64,000 nt of DNA from Stagnimonas aquatica (GTDB lineage Bacteria > Pseudomonadota > Gammaproteobacteria > Nevskiales > Nevskiaceae), in the NCBI RefSeq assembly GCF_003730135.1, contig NZ_RJVO01000002.1, positions 62,001 to 126,000 on the forward strand, written 5' to 3'. The notes under the pieces are model-generated. The model saw only the letters and a list, made by a program, of their open reading frames with translations. It was not told where the DNA came from and searched no databases. This document shows positions 55,057 to 64,000 of this stretch, piece after piece. Every line of letters begins with the position of its first letter. Within the stretch, counting starts at the first letter, position 1. Both the position numbers and the translations under genes were made by a program.

Positions 55057-55932
55057 ATGAGCCTCGTTTCCCCGACCACGCCCCGACTCTCCACCGTGAT
55101 GCTGGCCTCGGTCGCCTCGCTGCGCGGCGGCAGCCTGCGACCAGACCAGCAGGCGTCGCTGAAGGCCGCGCTGGAGCGCCCGGGTGCGGCGATTGCCGTC
55201 ACCGGCGGCGGCGAGTACCTCGGCATGTACGACCGCAGCGACCTGGCGCTGGAAGCCGCCCTCGCCTTTCTCAACGCCGCCGAGGCGATCAACGAGCAGG
55301 GCCTGGCCGGCGCCTACGCCGGCCGGGTGGCGCTGGAAGTCTGGCCCGAGGACAGTGAGCTGCCGGTGGAACGCATCCGCCAGATCCTGGCGCTGGCGCC
55401 GGATCACGGCCTGCTGCTGACCCAGGACTGCGCCGGCCACTTGCCGGTGAAGCTGCGCGGCGAGCTGCAACCGCTGGGCCGCCGCCAGAGCGACCCCGGC
55501 TTGCAGACCGTGCTGGAACTGCCCTGGCGCGACAACGCCGCCACCTACCGCGAAGCGACGCTGTTTGTCTCCAGCCGCATCCCGGCCGGCCAGCACCAGG
55601 CCCTGCGCCTGACCCGGCGCGGCAGCAGCGTGCTGGTGCGCCCGGCCGACTGCCCGTTCACGGTCGGCCGCGACGCCGCCTGTGCCATGGGCATCGGCGG
55701 CCCCAATGTCTCGCGCCTGCACGGCGCGGTGCTGCACGAGGGCGGCAAGTTCCACTTCCGCGACGACTCCCGCAACGGCAGCTACCTGACCAGCGGCGGC
55801 ACCGAGGTGTTCGTGCACTCGGAGCGCTTCCCGCTGGTCTCCGAGGGCGTCATCAGCCCCGGCGCGCCGCTGGTCGAGCAGACCGGCGACGTCATCCGCT
55901 ACCTCTGTCTGGCCGTCGATCCGGGCGGCTGA
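55057..55932 (+). CDS. FHA-domain protein 1
   Basis: 291-residue cytosolic protein. FHA domain about 183-260 with the phosphothreonine-binding residues in place: TVGRD (G204-R205), NVSRLHGAV (S219-R220, H222) and DDSRNGSYL (N240-G241). The N-terminal 165 residues have a MLASVASLRGG...FLNAAEAINEQGLAG pattern that recalls a degenerate class III nucleotide cyclase domain without catalytic aspartates (weak impression). Conserved EGVISPGAPLVEQTGDVIRY near the C-terminus is shared with the next gene. Divergent from the kinase, which is the probable source of its phospho-ligand. Confidence 0.87.
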   Translation: MSLVSPTTPRLSTVMLASVASLRGGSLRPDQQASLKAALERPGAAIAVTGGGEYLGMYDRSDLALEAALAFLNAAEAINEQGLAGAYAGRVALEVWPEDSELPVERIRQILALAPDHGLLLTQDCAGHLPVKLRGELQPLGRRQSDPGLQTVLELPWRDNAATYREATLFVSSRIPAGQHQALRLTRRGSSVLVRPADCPFTVGRDAACAMGIGGPNVSRLHGAVLHEGGKFHFRDDSRNGSYLTSGGTEVFVHSERFPLVSEGVISPGAPLVEQTGDVIRYLCLAVDPGG

Positions 55933-55954
55933 CCCCACCACCGAAAGGAGCCGC

Positions 55955-56887
55955 ATGCCCCTGAAGCCCGGCAACGGCAGTTTTGAAGGCGCCATCCTAC
56001 TGGCGGTGTATTCCGATGCCCGCGGCCGGCAGCTGGTGGACGGCGTGCTCGACTACGAGGACCGCCGGCTGTGCAGCCGCATCCTCGAACACGCCGGCGG
56101 CCTGCCGCTGGAGATGACCACCAGCCGGGTCAGCGCCCTGTTCGGCGAGGCCGGCGAGGCCTGGCAGGCGGCGCAGGCGCTGCTGCGGGCGGTGGAGGCG
56201 GTGCGCGTCGCCAATCCACTGCGCCGGCAGCTGTCGGTGCAGGTGGTGCTGGACTGGGGCCGCTACCACCGCGCCGGGCCGCAGCTGCGCACCGAGGGTC
56301 TGGAGGATCTGCCCGGCCGGCTGCGGCGCCTGCCCGGCCATGCCATCGGCTGCACCCAGGCCCTGCTGGAACGCTGGCACAGCGAGGGTCAGGCGGCGCA
56401 GCCCAGCGAGCGCCTGGACGAGGGCCTGTGGCTGCTCAGCGCGCCGCTGGGCGAATCGGAAACCCGGCTGGCCAGCGAGCCCAGCCTGCTCAGCTCCGGC
56501 CTGTTCATGAACCTGAGCCTGAAGCTGCGCGGCGAGACCCGCGAGTTTGCCGCCGCCGACTGCCCGCTGCGCCTGGGGCGCGACACCCTCTGCACCCTGG
56601 TGCTGGCCGGCGACAAGGTGTCGCGGGTGCACGGCCGCATCGAGTTCGAGCACCAGAAGTTCGTCTACGTCGACGACAGCAAGAACGGCAGCTATGTGCT
56701 GACCGCCGCCGGCACCGAGTTGCAGCTCAAGCGCGGCGAAAGCCTGATCCTGGCCGGCGAAGGCGCGATCAGCCCGGGCCTGCCGCTGGACCAGCAGACC
56801 GGCGATATCGTCCGCTACTCCTGCCGGCCGTCGAAACTGCAACTGGACGCCCCCGAGCCGGGCGACACTGTGCGCATCGAAGCCTAG
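55955..56887 (+). CDS. FHA-domain protein 2
   Basis: 310-residue paralogue of FHA protein 1, 22 bases downstream with an AAAGGAG site. FHA domain about 188-265: RLGRD (G208-R209), KVSRVHGRIE (S223-R224, H226) and DDSKNGSYV (N244-G245). The N-terminal 165 residues again resemble a cyclase-homology-like fold (GAILLAVYSDARGRQLVDG and GRLRRLPGHAIGCTQALLE) without visible catalytic residues. Shared EGAISPGLPLDQQTGDIVRY shows that the pair arose by duplication. Probably reads a phosphorylated state set by the neighbouring kinase. Confidence 0.87.
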   Translation: MPLKPGNGSFEGAILLAVYSDARGRQLVDGVLDYEDRRLCSRILEHAGGLPLEMTTSRVSALFGEAGEAWQAAQALLRAVEAVRVANPLRRQLSVQVVLDWGRYHRAGPQLRTEGLEDLPGRLRRLPGHAIGCTQALLERWHSEGQAAQPSERLDEGLWLLSAPLGESETRLASEPSLLSSGLFMNLSLKLRGETREFAAADCPLRLGRDTLCTLVLAGDKVSRVHGRIEFEHQKFVYVDDSKNGSYVLTAAGTELQLKRGESLILAGEGAISPGLPLDQQTGDIVRYSCRPSKLQLDAPEPGDTVRIEA

Positions 56888-56897
56888 AGTCGCCGCC

Positions 56898-57851
56898 ATG
56901 AGCCTGCTCCCCGCCGCCGCCCTCCGCGCCCGCTTCGTCGAGCGCGCCACCGCCAAGTTCGCCGCCAACGTGCCGGACTTCGTCGCCCTGCGACAGCTGG
57001 TGGGCGAACAGGGCGGCGTGTTCCGCAACGATCACGGCGCCATCCGCACCGCCGACCCGGCGCTGCGTGCGCTGATCGTCCGCGCCGCGCGGGTGCTGGG
57101 TCTGCACCGCGACCGCGACTACCTGTTCCCGGCCAAGAAGCTGGTCAGCTTCGATCTGCAGGCCGAGGGGCAGGACGCCGGCCAGTTCAAGATCTTCGTC
57201 TCGCAGGTGGACCTTGAGGCCTTTCCGCCAGCGGTGGCCGGCCTGCTGCGCGAGGACTGCGCCCAGCAGGCGGCGGCGGTCGATCACCGCGCCTTTCTCG
57301 CCCAGATCGAGCGCGCCGAGCAGCAGGGCGGCCTGAGCGAGACCGACGCCGAGGCCTACATCGAACACTTCGTCACCCGGCTGATGAACCGCAACGGCGC
57401 GCCGATGCGACGCAGCACCCTGGAAGCGGTGGCGGCGGTGTCGCCGGAAGCCGCCAGCGCCCTGGCGCTCGGCCCCGACTTCAACCACGTCACCATCGAC
57501 GTGCGGGCCGCCGGCTTCGAGGGCATTGAAGCGATGGCGGCGGCGATGGCGGCACGCGGCTTCAAGCTGCTGCCGGCGATCCAGGGCGCGCCCGGCAGCA
57601 AGCTGCGGCAGACCGCGACCATGGCCGCGACCATGGCCACGCCGGTGCTGGAGGCCGACGGCAGCCTGGGCAGCGCGCCGACCGAGAAGCAGTTCGTGGA
57701 GATCATCGAGCGCGCCCAGGCGCGCGCCGAGGATGGCGCCCTGCTCTGGCAGGACGACGGCCGGCCGCTGATCTACAAGCACTTCCTGGCCGCCAACGCC
57801 GAGAAGATCTTCGACGCCGCCGCCACCAAGGCCAGCGCTCCCAGCTGCTGA
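56898..57851 (+). CDS. DUF1338-like protein, possible 2-oxoadipate dioxygenase/decarboxylase relative
   Basis: 317-residue protein. Features resembling DUF1338 (YdcJ/HglS, an iron enzyme of lysine catabolism): RDRDYLFPAKKLVSFDLQ, FFVTRLMNRNG-like EHFVTRLMNRNG, GPDFNHVTIDV (metal His candidate), GFKLLPAIQGAPGSKLRQT and QFVEIIERAQ (Glu candidate). Some HglS residues cannot be matched by eye, so the enzyme activity is uncertain. It starts 10 bases after the second FHA gene and may be in the same transcript, but no functional link is evident. Confidence 0.55.
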   Translation: MSLLPAAALRARFVERATAKFAANVPDFVALRQLVGEQGGVFRNDHGAIRTADPALRALIVRAARVLGLHRDRDYLFPAKKLVSFDLQAEGQDAGQFKIFVSQVDLEAFPPAVAGLLREDCAQQAAAVDHRAFLAQIERAEQQGGLSETDAEAYIEHFVTRLMNRNGAPMRRSTLEAVAAVSPEAASALALGPDFNHVTIDVRAAGFEGIEAMAAAMAARGFKLLPAIQGAPGSKLRQTATMAATMATPVLEADGSLGSAPTEKQFVEIIERAQARAEDGALLWQDDGRPLIYKHFLAANAEKIFDAAATKASAPSC

Positions 57852-58296
57852 GCGCGGCGCCGACCACGGCGCCGCCCTGCCCCCGAAAAATCAGCTCCAT
57901 TGCGCCGGCACCGAGGCCGGCCGCAGCGCTGCGGGAGCCACTAGCGACGGTTTTTGCCCGGGTTTGCAGGCAAATCGCTAAGTGACTGTCCACGCAGGTT
58001 TTTGCCGAAAGCCTCCCCAAGTTATCCACCGCTTATCGACGGCTTTGGCGCGGGCTTGTTCAGGCTGTAACACAGGATGTAGTGGCTAGGCCGTCATCAG
58101 ACCACAACATTTTGTGAGAAAACGCGTTGACGCTACCCCCCTGCGGCGGTATCGTCGGTCCACTATCCGCTGCACCCCTTTCGTCGTCCGCCACGCGTGA
58201 ATACCGCGTAACCCGGCCTCGACAGGCACTTCATTTCGTTTCGTTCCGATACCAACACGCGGCAGCAGGCCGTAAGCCGTCCAGGGAGACCGTTCC
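57852..58296. promoter_or_regulatory. nrdA promoter: nrdAB control region
   Basis: 445 bases without a gene. Two NrdR-box-like sites, ACACAGGATGTAGTGG (58070-58085) and CCACAACATTTTGTGA (58102-58117), lie 32 bases apart start to start with a 16-base gap, the arrangement known for tandem NrdR sites; each matches about 12 of 16 positions of the consensus as I recall it. Directly after them are TTGACG (58127-58132) and TATCGT (58150-58155), 17 bases apart, a plausible sigma-70 promoter. A DnaA-box-like TTATCCACC is at 58022-58030. NrdR repression in the presence of dATP is expected. Confidence 0.7.
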
Positions 58297-61260
58297 ATGC
58301 AGAGTTCCAGCCTTACCACCCCCAGCCGCCCGGACCATCTCCCGCCGCCGGCCGCTCCCACCGGCCTCGCCGAGGTCAGCGCCACCGCCCCGGGCGGCCT
58401 GCGCGTCATCCGCCGCAACGGCAAGGTGACCGCGTTTGACGCCAGCAAGATCAGCATCGCCGTCACCAAGGCCTTCCTGGCCGTGGAAGGTGGCGCTGCC
58501 GCTGCCAGCGCCGCCGTGCGCGAGAAGGTCGAGTCCATCACCCGCAGCGTGGTCGCCGCGCTGACCCGCAACATGAGCGGCGGCGGCACCGTGCACATCG
58601 AAGACATCCAGGACCAGGTGGAACTGGGCCTGATGCGCGCCGGCGAGCACAAGATCGCCCGCAGCTACGTGATCTACCGCGAAGAGCGCGCCCAGGCGCG
58701 TGCCGCCGAAGCCGCCGCCAAGGCGCCGGCCGAGTCCGCCCGCCCGGGCCTGAGCGTGAAGCTCGACGACGGCCGCAGCGTGCCGCTGGATCAGGAGCGC
58801 CTCACCGTGCTGGTCAGCGAAGCCTGCAAGGGCCTGAGCGGCGTCGATGTCGGCGAGGTGGTCACCGCCGCCGTGCGCGACCTCTACGACGGTATCCCGG
58901 AGGCGGAGCTGAGCCAGGCGCTCACCCTCGCCGCTCGCGCGCGTATCGAGAAGGAGCCCAACTACACCTACGTCAGCGCCCGCCTGCTGACCGTGGCCCT
59001 GTACCACGAGGCGCTGAAGTTCCTCGATCAGGCCCAGACCCGTCCGAGCGCCAGCGAGATGGCCGGCCTCTACCCCGAATATTTCCGCGCCTACATCGAG
59101 CGCGGCGTCAAGGAAGAGCTGCTCGACGCCCGCTGCATGGAGTACGACCTCGAACGCCTCGGCAATGCCCTGATCCCCGAGCGCGACGGCAAGTTCGACT
59201 ACCTCGGCCTGCAGACCCTCTACGACCGCTACTTCATCCACCGCAACAAGAAGCGCTTCGAGCTGCCGCAGGCCTTCTTCATGCGCGTCTCCATGGGCCT
59301 CGCGATCAACGAGGTGGACCGCGAGACCAAGGCCATCGAGTTCTACAACCTGCTCAGCTCGTTCGATTTCATGTCGTCGACGCCGACGCTGTTCAACAGC
59401 GCCACCCCGCGCCCGCAGTTGTCGAGCTGCTACCTCACCCAGGTGCCGGACGATCTGCACGGCATCTTCAGCGCGGTGCACGACAACGCCATGCTCTCGA
59501 AGTTTGCCGGCGGCTTGGGCAACGACTGGACGCCGGTGCGCGGCATGGGCGGCTACATAAAGGGCACCAATGGCAAGAGCAACGGCGTGGTGCCGTTCCT
59601 GAAGGTCGCCAATGACACCTGCGTGGCGGTCAACCAGGGCGGCAAGCGCAAGGGCGCGCTCTGCGCCTACCTGGAAACCTGGCACCGCGACGTCGAGGAA
59701 TTCCTCGACCTGCGCAAGAACACCGGTGACGAGCGCCGCCGCGCGCACGACATGGACACCGCCAACTGGATCCCCGACCTGTTCATGAAGCGGGTGATGG
59801 AGGAAGGCCAGTGGACGCTGTTCAGCCCCGAGGAAGTGCCCGACCTGCACGACCTCACCGGCGCCGCCTTCGAGAAGCGCTACAACGAGTACGAGAAGCT
59901 GGCCGACGACGGCCGCATCAAGAATTTCAAGCGCATGCCGGCCGTCACCCTGTGGCGGAAGATGCTGGCCATGCTGTTTGAAACCGGCCACCCCTGGTTC
60001 ACCTTCAAGGACCCCTGCAACCTGCGCAGCCCGCAGCAGCACGTCGGCGTGGTGCACAGCTCCAACCTCTGCACCGAGATCACCTTGAACACCAAGGCGG
60101 GCTCGGAGATCGCGGTCTGCAACCTGGGCTCGGTCAATCTGCCGGCGCACATCCAGGCCGACGGCACGCTCGACCTGGTGAAGCTGGAAAAGACCATCAG
60201 CACCGCCATGCGGATGCTGGATAACGTCATCGACTACAACTACTACTCGGTGCCGACCGCGCGTAACAGCAACCTGCGCCACCGTCCGGTGGGCCTGGGC
60301 CTGATGGGCTTCCACGACGCGCTCTACAAGCTGCGCCTGCCCTATGAGAGCGATGCCGCCATCCAGTTCGCCGACACCAGCATGGAGGCGGTGAGCTACT
60401 ACGCGATCAAGGCCAGCAACAAGCTGGCGCAGGAGCGCGGCGCCTATTCGAGCTTCAAGGGCTCGCTGTGGGACCAGGGCATCCTGCCGATCGACTCCAT
60501 CGAGATCCTTGCGCAGCAGCGCGGCGGCCATCTGGTGCAGGACCGCAGCCAGTCCGGCCAGTTTGACTGGGCCAGCCTGCGCGCCGAGATCAAGGTCACC
60601 GGCATGCGCAACAGCAACTGCATGGCGATTGCCCCCACCGCCACCATCAGCAACATCGTCGGCGTCAGCCAGAGCATCGACCCCACGTACCAGAACCTGT
60701 ACGTGAAATCGAACCTGTCGGGCGACTTCACGGTGGTCAACGAGTACCTGGTCAACGACCTCAAGAAGCTGGGCCTGTGGGACGAGGTGATGGCCCACGA
60801 CCTCAAGTACTTCGACGGCAGCGTGCAGCGCATCGACCGCGTGCCGGCCGACTTGAAGGCGATCTACAAGTGCGCCTTCGAGATCGACTCCAAGCGCCTG
60901 GTGGATGCCGGCAGCCGCCGCCAGAAGTGGCTGGACCAGGCCCAGAGCCTCAACCTGTACATGGCGCAGCCCAGCGGCCGCAAGCTGGACGAGCTGTACA
61001 AGCACGCCTGGGTCTCGGGCCTGAAGACCACCTACTACCTGCGCAGCCTGGGTGCCACCCACACAGAGAAGACCACCATCACCGATGGCCGTCTGAACAG
61101 GGTGGGAACAGCGGGGGTGGGCAATGGCGCCGCCAGCGGCGGTGGCGTGGCCGCCAGCGCGCCCATCGTCGCCAAGCCGCTGACCGCCGAGGAACAGGGC
61201 ATTGCCGCCGGGCCGAAGCTCTGCTCGCTGGAAGACCCCACCTGCGAGGCCTGCCAGTAG
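58297..61260 (+). CDS. nrdA: Ribonucleoside-diphosphate reductase, alpha subunit (class Ia)
   Basis: 987-residue large subunit making deoxyribonucleotides with NrdB. Two ATP-cone-like regions at the N-terminus: about 36-130 ([20 protein letters not shown]) and about 148-235 ([17 protein letters not shown]), as in Pseudomonas NrdA, where the first is the functional allosteric site. Active site: [20 protein letters not shown] (360-379), NLCTEI (about 589-594), the radical-transfer Tyr pair in TTYYLR (about 911-916), and the C-terminal redox pair CEAC (983-986). The ATG follows GGGAG with fair spacing. Full length. Confidence 0.97.
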   Translation: MQSSSLTTPSRPDHLPPPAAPTGLAEVSATAPGGLRVIRRNGKVTAFDASKISIAVTKAFLAVEGGAAAASAAVREKVESITRSVVAALTRNMSGGGTVHIEDIQDQVELGLMRAGEHKIARSYVIYREERAQARAAEAAAKAPAESARPGLSVKLDDGRSVPLDQERLTVLVSEACKGLSGVDVGEVVTAAVRDLYDGIPEAELSQALTLAARARIEKEPNYTYVSARLLTVALYHEALKFLDQAQTRPSASEMAGLYPEYFRAYIERGVKEELLDARCMEYDLERLGNALIPERDGKFDYLGLQTLYDRYFIHRNKKRFELPQAFFMRVSMGLAINEVDRETKAIEFYNLLSSFDFMSSTPTLFNSATPRPQLSSCYLTQVPDDLHGIFSAVHDNAMLSKFAGGLGNDWTPVRGMGGYIKGTNGKSNGVVPFLKVANDTCVAVNQGGKRKGALCAYLETWHRDVEEFLDLRKNTGDERRRAHDMDTANWIPDLFMKRVMEEGQWTLFSPEEVPDLHDLTGAAFEKRYNEYEKLADDGRIKNFKRMPAVTLWRKMLAMLFETGHPWFTFKDPCNLRSPQQHVGVVHSSNLCTEITLNTKAGSEIAVCNLGSVNLPAHIQADGTLDLVKLEKTISTAMRMLDNVIDYNYYSVPTARNSNLRHRPVGLGLMGFHDALYKLRLPYESDAAIQFADTSMEAVSYYAIKASNKLAQERGAYSSFKGSLWDQGILPIDSIEILAQQRGGHLVQDRSQSGQFDWASLRAEIKVTGMRNSNCMAIAPTATISNIVGVSQSIDPTYQNLYVKSNLSGDFTVVNEYLVNDLKKLGLWDEVMAHDLKYFDGSVQRIDRVPADLKAIYKCAFEIDSKRLVDAGSRRQKWLDQAQSLNLYMAQPSGRKLDELYKHAWVSGLKTTYYLRSLGATHTEKTTITDGRLNRVGTAGVGNGAASGGGVAASAPIVAKPLTAEEQGIAAGPKLCSLEDPTCEACQ

Positions 61261-61287
61261 GCCGGCGCGAGGGCGCCATGAAGCACC

Positions 61288-61316
61288 GCAACGACCCGCC
61301 CCGCGCGGGTCGTTGC
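61288..61316 (+). other. Stem-loop between nrdA and nrdB
   Basis: GCAACGACCCG (61288-61298) and CGGGTCGTTGC (61306-61316), perfect 11-bp stem with a seven-base loop, no T-tract. It may stabilise or process the nrdA-nrdB mRNA and help set the subunit ratio. Confidence 0.7.
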
Positions 61317-61387
61317 ACCTAGAGACATCTGCAAGCCCGCGCCACGGCGCGGACGACAACGAACAATTTGTTGAGAGGACCAACACC

Positions 61388-62590
61388 ATGCTGAACTGGG
61401 ACGACGAACCCACCACCCCGGCTCCCGCCGCCGCCAAGCCCGCCACCACCGGCGGCTACACCCCGCATCCGGCGGTGGTGATGAGCGCCGCGCCGGTCGC
61501 CGCACCGAAGCAAGACGGTCTGTTCGCCGAAGGCGGCGCCACCGGCCTGGAAGAGATCAAGATGGGCGCCGCGCGCATCCGCGTCGATGAGAAGAAGATC
61601 ATCAACTGCCGCGCCGACTTAAACCAGCTCGTGCCCTTCAAGTACAAATGGGCCTGGGAGAAGTACCTCGCCGCCTGCAACAACCACTGGATGCCGCAGG
61701 AAATCCAGATGACGGCCGACATCGCCCTCTGGCAGGACCCGCACGGCCTCACCGAGGACGAGCGCACCATCATCAAGCGCAGCCTGGGCTTCTTCTCCAC
61801 CGCCGACTCGCTGGTGGCCAACAACCTCGTGCTCGCCGTCTACAAGCACCTGACTAACCCCGAGTGCCGCCAGTACCTGCTGCGCCAGGCCTTCGAGGAG
61901 GCCATCCACACCCACGCCTACCAGTACTGCATCGAAAGCCTGGGCCTGGACGAGGCCGAGGTGTTCAACATGTACCGGGAGATTCCGTCGATCCACGACA
62001 AGGCGGCCTGGAGCCTGCCCTTCACCCAGAGCCTGGCCGACCCCGAGTTCCACACCGGCACGCCAGAAACCGACCGCCGCTTCCTGCGCGACATGATCGC
62101 CTTCTACGTGGTGTTTGAAGGCATCTTCTTCTACGTCGGCTTCGTGCAACTGCTCAGCTTCGGCCGCCGCAACAAGATGATCGGCGTCAGCGAGCAGATC
62201 CAGTACATCATGCGTGACGAAGCCATGCACATGAACTTCGGCATCGACGTGATCAACCAGATCAAGCTCGAAAACCCGCACCTGTGGAGCGCCGAGTTCC
62301 AACAGGAAGTGCTGGAGATGATCCGCGAAGCGACCGAGCTGGAGATCAAGTACGCGCACGACACCATGCCGCGCGGCGTGCTGGGCCTGAACGCCAGCAT
62401 GTTCAACGACTACATGAAGTTCATCGCCAACCGCCGCTGCGCCCAGATCGGCCTCAAGGCCCTCTACCCCGGCGCCATCGAGAACCCCTTCCCGTGGATG
62501 AGCGAGGTGATTGATCTCAAGAAGGAGAAGAACTTCTTTGAGACGCGGGTTACCGAGTACCAGACGGGCGGAGCTTTGAGCTGGGATTGA
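61388..62590 (+). CDS. nrdB: Ribonucleoside-diphosphate reductase, beta subunit (class Ia)
   Basis: 400-residue di-iron radical subunit. Iron ligands and radical residue match E. coli R2 in order and spacing: D140 (STADS), E171, H174, radical Y178 (EEAIHTHAY), E244 (FEGIFF), E278 and H281 (RDEAMHMNF). The first 50 residues are a Pro/Ala-rich extension. GAGAGGA precedes the ATG; the longer frame upstream is not used. The C-terminal tail [12 protein letters not shown] is the NrdA-binding peptide. Followed by a terminator. Confidence 0.97.
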   Translation: MLNWDDEPTTPAPAAAKPATTGGYTPHPAVVMSAAPVAAPKQDGLFAEGGATGLEEIKMGAARIRVDEKKIINCRADLNQLVPFKYKWAWEKYLAACNNHWMPQEIQMTADIALWQDPHGLTEDERTIIKRSLGFFSTADSLVANNLVLAVYKHLTNPECRQYLLRQAFEEAIHTHAYQYCIESLGLDEAEVFNMYREIPSIHDKAAWSLPFTQSLADPEFHTGTPETDRRFLRDMIAFYVVFEGIFFYVGFVQLLSFGRRNKMIGVSEQIQYIMRDEAMHMNFGIDVINQIKLENPHLWSAEFQQEVLEMIREATELEIKYAHDTMPRGVLGLNASMFNDYMKFIANRRCAQIGLKALYPGAIENPFPWMSEVIDLKKEKNFFETRVTEYQTGGALSWD

Positions 62591-62621
62591 TCTGCGGTAC
62601 CGGCAAATCGTAAGGGCAACT

Positions 62622-62650
62622 AGCCTCCTAGATTCTCTAGGGGGCTTTTT
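62622..62650 (+). terminator. Rho-independent terminator of nrdAB
   Basis: AGCCTCCTAGA (62622-62632) TTC TCTAGGGGGCT (62636-62646), with one G-T pair, followed by TTTTT. It marks the end of the high-GC chromosomal part; the sequence beyond is AT-rich. Confidence 0.88.
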
Positions 62651-62838
62651 ATATTCTTAACTCAATACCCAGATTTGGCGTCCACAACAACAGTTAAGAC
62701 GAGATTCCCCGACGACCTAGATCAGCTCGATTACAGGCAACAACCAGATTTGCAGTTCCTGCCATGAATCACCGAGAGAATGCTTACTCCCTGTCGGCAT
62801 CATGCTTCTACATATAAAAATCAAGGGACAGAACCGCG
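62651..62838. other. AT-rich leader of the SIR2 gene
   Basis: 188 bases with no gene that I can support. Base composition drops here from that of the backbone. An A/T-rich TACATATAAAAATC (62811-62824) just before the ribosome binding site AAGGGA could include a -10 element. No attachment-site repeat can be identified because the other end of the region is outside the window. Confidence 0.4.
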
Positions 62839-64000
62839 ATGCAATCACATGACCCCAATCGGCAGCTCGGCTTCATACAGCAAGCGCTATCGCAAAATAG
62901 AAAGCCTCTCGGTTTTTTTATCGGCGCAGGCTGCCCATTGTCGGTACGAATAACACGCGAAATCGACGGAACAACTCAGAATCTCCCACTAATCTGGGAT
63001 GTCGCCGGGCTAACGAAGGTCATCGGAGATCGCCTAAGAGCGACGGAGGGGGCGCAACCGTCTAACTGGGACAAAATGATTGCCATCGTTAGGGAGGACG
63101 GCGGCAATGAGATGAATATTGAATTAATTCTAAGCAAGATTCGAGCGTTCATCAGCGTGGCAGGGAAAGGCAATGTGCGCGGAATGGCCGTCGATGATTT
63201 AACAACTCTCGACAGCAGCATCTGCAAAGTCATCTCAGAAGAAGTAGAACGCTCCCTCCCCAATAACCAGACGCCATATCACAATCTAGCGGTATGGATT
63301 CGCTCGATTCACCGCGAAAAACCCGTACATCTTTTTACAACCAATTATGACCTGCTGCTGGAGCAGGCACTCGAAGAAAGTTCCGCCCCATATTTCGACG
63401 GGTTTATTGGCGCTCGGAAGGCTTTTTTCGACCTAGGTGCCGTTGAAGACGAAAATCTCTTACCACCTCGCTGGACTCGCCTTTGGAAGATTCACGGCTC
63501 CTTGAACTGGCGCCTGGAAAATAAAAATAATGTCGTCAGAAGTGATATTAAATCCGAAAATCAATCTTATTTAATATACCCCTCACATCTAAAATACGAC
63601 CAAAGCCGCAAGATGCCTTATCTGGCAATGCTAGATCGCCTGAAATCATTTCTACTATCGCCATCTGCCGTTGTTTTTATATGCGGGTACTCTTTTGGCG
63701 ATGAGCATATAAACGATATTATATGCAGAAGTCTAGAAACAAACCCAACCGCACATGTTTTTGCATTTTTGTTCGGAGCCTTAGAAGATCCCAAATACAT
63801 GCACGGCAAAATATGGGCAGAAAAAACCCCCAACTTAAGCCTTTTGGCTTTTGATAAAGCCATTATTGGTCGCAACATCGGTGCTTGGAAGACCGACAAC
63901 CCAACCGCTCTGAGCCTGCCAGTAAACGTGCTCGTCAGTAGCGGGGAAGACATCAGTCTGAAACTTGGCGACTTTTCTGCTTTCGGCAACCTGCTCCGCG
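62839..64000 (+). CDS. SIR2-family protein (NADase-type), 3' end cut by window edge
   Basis: The open frame runs 387 codons from the ATG at 62839 (AAGGGA about 11 bases before) to the edge. SIR2 fold motifs are intact: FFIGAGCPLS (GAG 29-31), FTTNYDLLLEQAL (TTNYD 167-171), WKIHGSLNW (KIHGS 217-221, catalytic His) and ICGYSFGDEHINDII (283-290). Such stand-alone bacterial SIR2 proteins with the TTNYD and KIHGS pair are found in antiphage systems, where they deplete NAD+ (Thoeris, DSR, SIR2-HerA). Codon use (TTA, ATA, AGA common) and AT content differ from the rest of the window, suggesting horizontal transfer. Any HerA-type or other partner would follow outside the window. Confidence 0.88.
   Translation, partial: MQSHDPNRQLGFIQQALSQNRKPLGFFIGAGCPLSVRITREIDGTTQNLPLIWDVAGLTKVIGDRLRATEGAQPSNWDKMIAIVREDGGNEMNIELILSKIRAFISVAGKGNVRGMAVDDLTTLDSSICKVISEEVERSLPNNQTPYHNLAVWIRSIHREKPVHLFTTNYDLLLEQALEESSAPYFDGFIGARKAFFDLGAVEDENLLPPRWTRLWKIHGSLNWRLENKNNVVRSDIKSENQSYLIYPSHLKYDQSRKMPYLAMLDRLKSFLLSPSAVVFICGYSFGDEHINDIICRSLETNPTAHVFAFLFGALEDPKYMHGKIWAEKTPNLSLLAFDKAIIGRNIGAWKTDNPTALSLPVNVLVSSGEDISLKLGDFSAFGNLLR

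Noticed and set aside
58022-58030. DnaA-box-like TTATCCACC considered as part of a replication origin
   Set aside because: A single site next to nrdAB with no dnaA, dnaN or AT-rich unwinding region nearby; more likely regulatory or chance.
58231-61449. 1072-codon open frame opposite nrdA
   Set aside because: Antisense to nrdA, whose catalytic motifs are all present; no motifs in the shadow.

Overview
This is a high-GC window (mostly around two thirds G+C) of about 64 kb from what looks like a gammaproteobacterial chromosome. The pointers are a single-chain PurL, the proC-yggT-metX-metW order also known from Pseudomonas and Xanthomonas relatives, a class Ia NrdA with two ATP-cone-like regions behind tandem NrdR boxes, YicC, NnrU, DUF1820 and YfaZ-like proteins, and repeat families resembling those of Xanthomonadales/Lysobacterales. 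The genus cannot be fixed from the sequence alone. Apart from the last 1.4 kb, the window reads as ordinary chromosome with one large accessory-looking metal block.

Layout. 1-4.1 kb: class III alcohol dehydrogenase (cut by the window edge), yicC, a secreted glutaminyl cyclase and an acyl-CoA dehydrogenase. 4.2-19.2 kb: fourteen consecutive minus-strand genes that form a probable metal (most likely copper) acquisition and handling block. It holds three TonB-dependent receptors, a Tat-exported DJ-1/isonitrile-hydratase-like protein, two tiny coupled membrane proteins, an MbnH-type di-heme peroxidase, an MbnP-type four-Cys lipoprotein with an extra N-terminal region, an outer-membrane barrel with a Cys-rich N-terminus, a PepSY reductase-like membrane protein, three DUF2946 proteins and a PCu(A)C copper chaperone. 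19.3-19.9 kb: a lone ExbD. 19.9-27.6 kb: purL, nnrU, an XRE regulator facing a two-gene membrane operon across operator-like repeats, a metallo-beta-lactamase-fold hydrolase and a DUF1820 gene. 27.7-30.6 kb: a diguanylate cyclase and ilvA, converging on a MITE-like element that fits exactly between their stop codons.

30.7-34.7 kb: proC-yggT-metX and then metW, with metX and metW separated by an 877-bp non-coding inverted-repeat structure. 34.8-45.4 kb: an outer-membrane protein, an alpha/beta hydrolase, a Gly/Ser-rich membrane protein, an HTTM-DCC fusion coupled to tatD, ilvD, a cNMP-binding patatin phospholipase and a second acyl-CoA dehydrogenase. 45.5-52.4 kb: a secreted amidohydrolase coupled to a pirin, then a MacA/MacB-like ABC exporter operon of four genes. 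52.5-57.9 kb: a Ser/Thr kinase fused to a sulfatase-modifying-factor domain, divergent from two paralogous FHA proteins and a DUF1338-like oxygenase. 57.9-62.6 kb: nrdA-nrdB with a recognisable NrdR-controlled promoter.

62.6-64.0 kb: base composition and codon use change abruptly to AT-rich. A SIR2-family gene with an intact NADase-type active site begins there and runs off the edge, probably the start of a transferred defence island. The two regions most worth following up are the copper block, including the idea that the exported isonitrile-hydratase-like protein acts on an isonitrile chalkophore, and the SIR2 island, whose partner genes lie outside the window. No tRNA, rRNA, CRISPR array or intact insertion sequence was seen.
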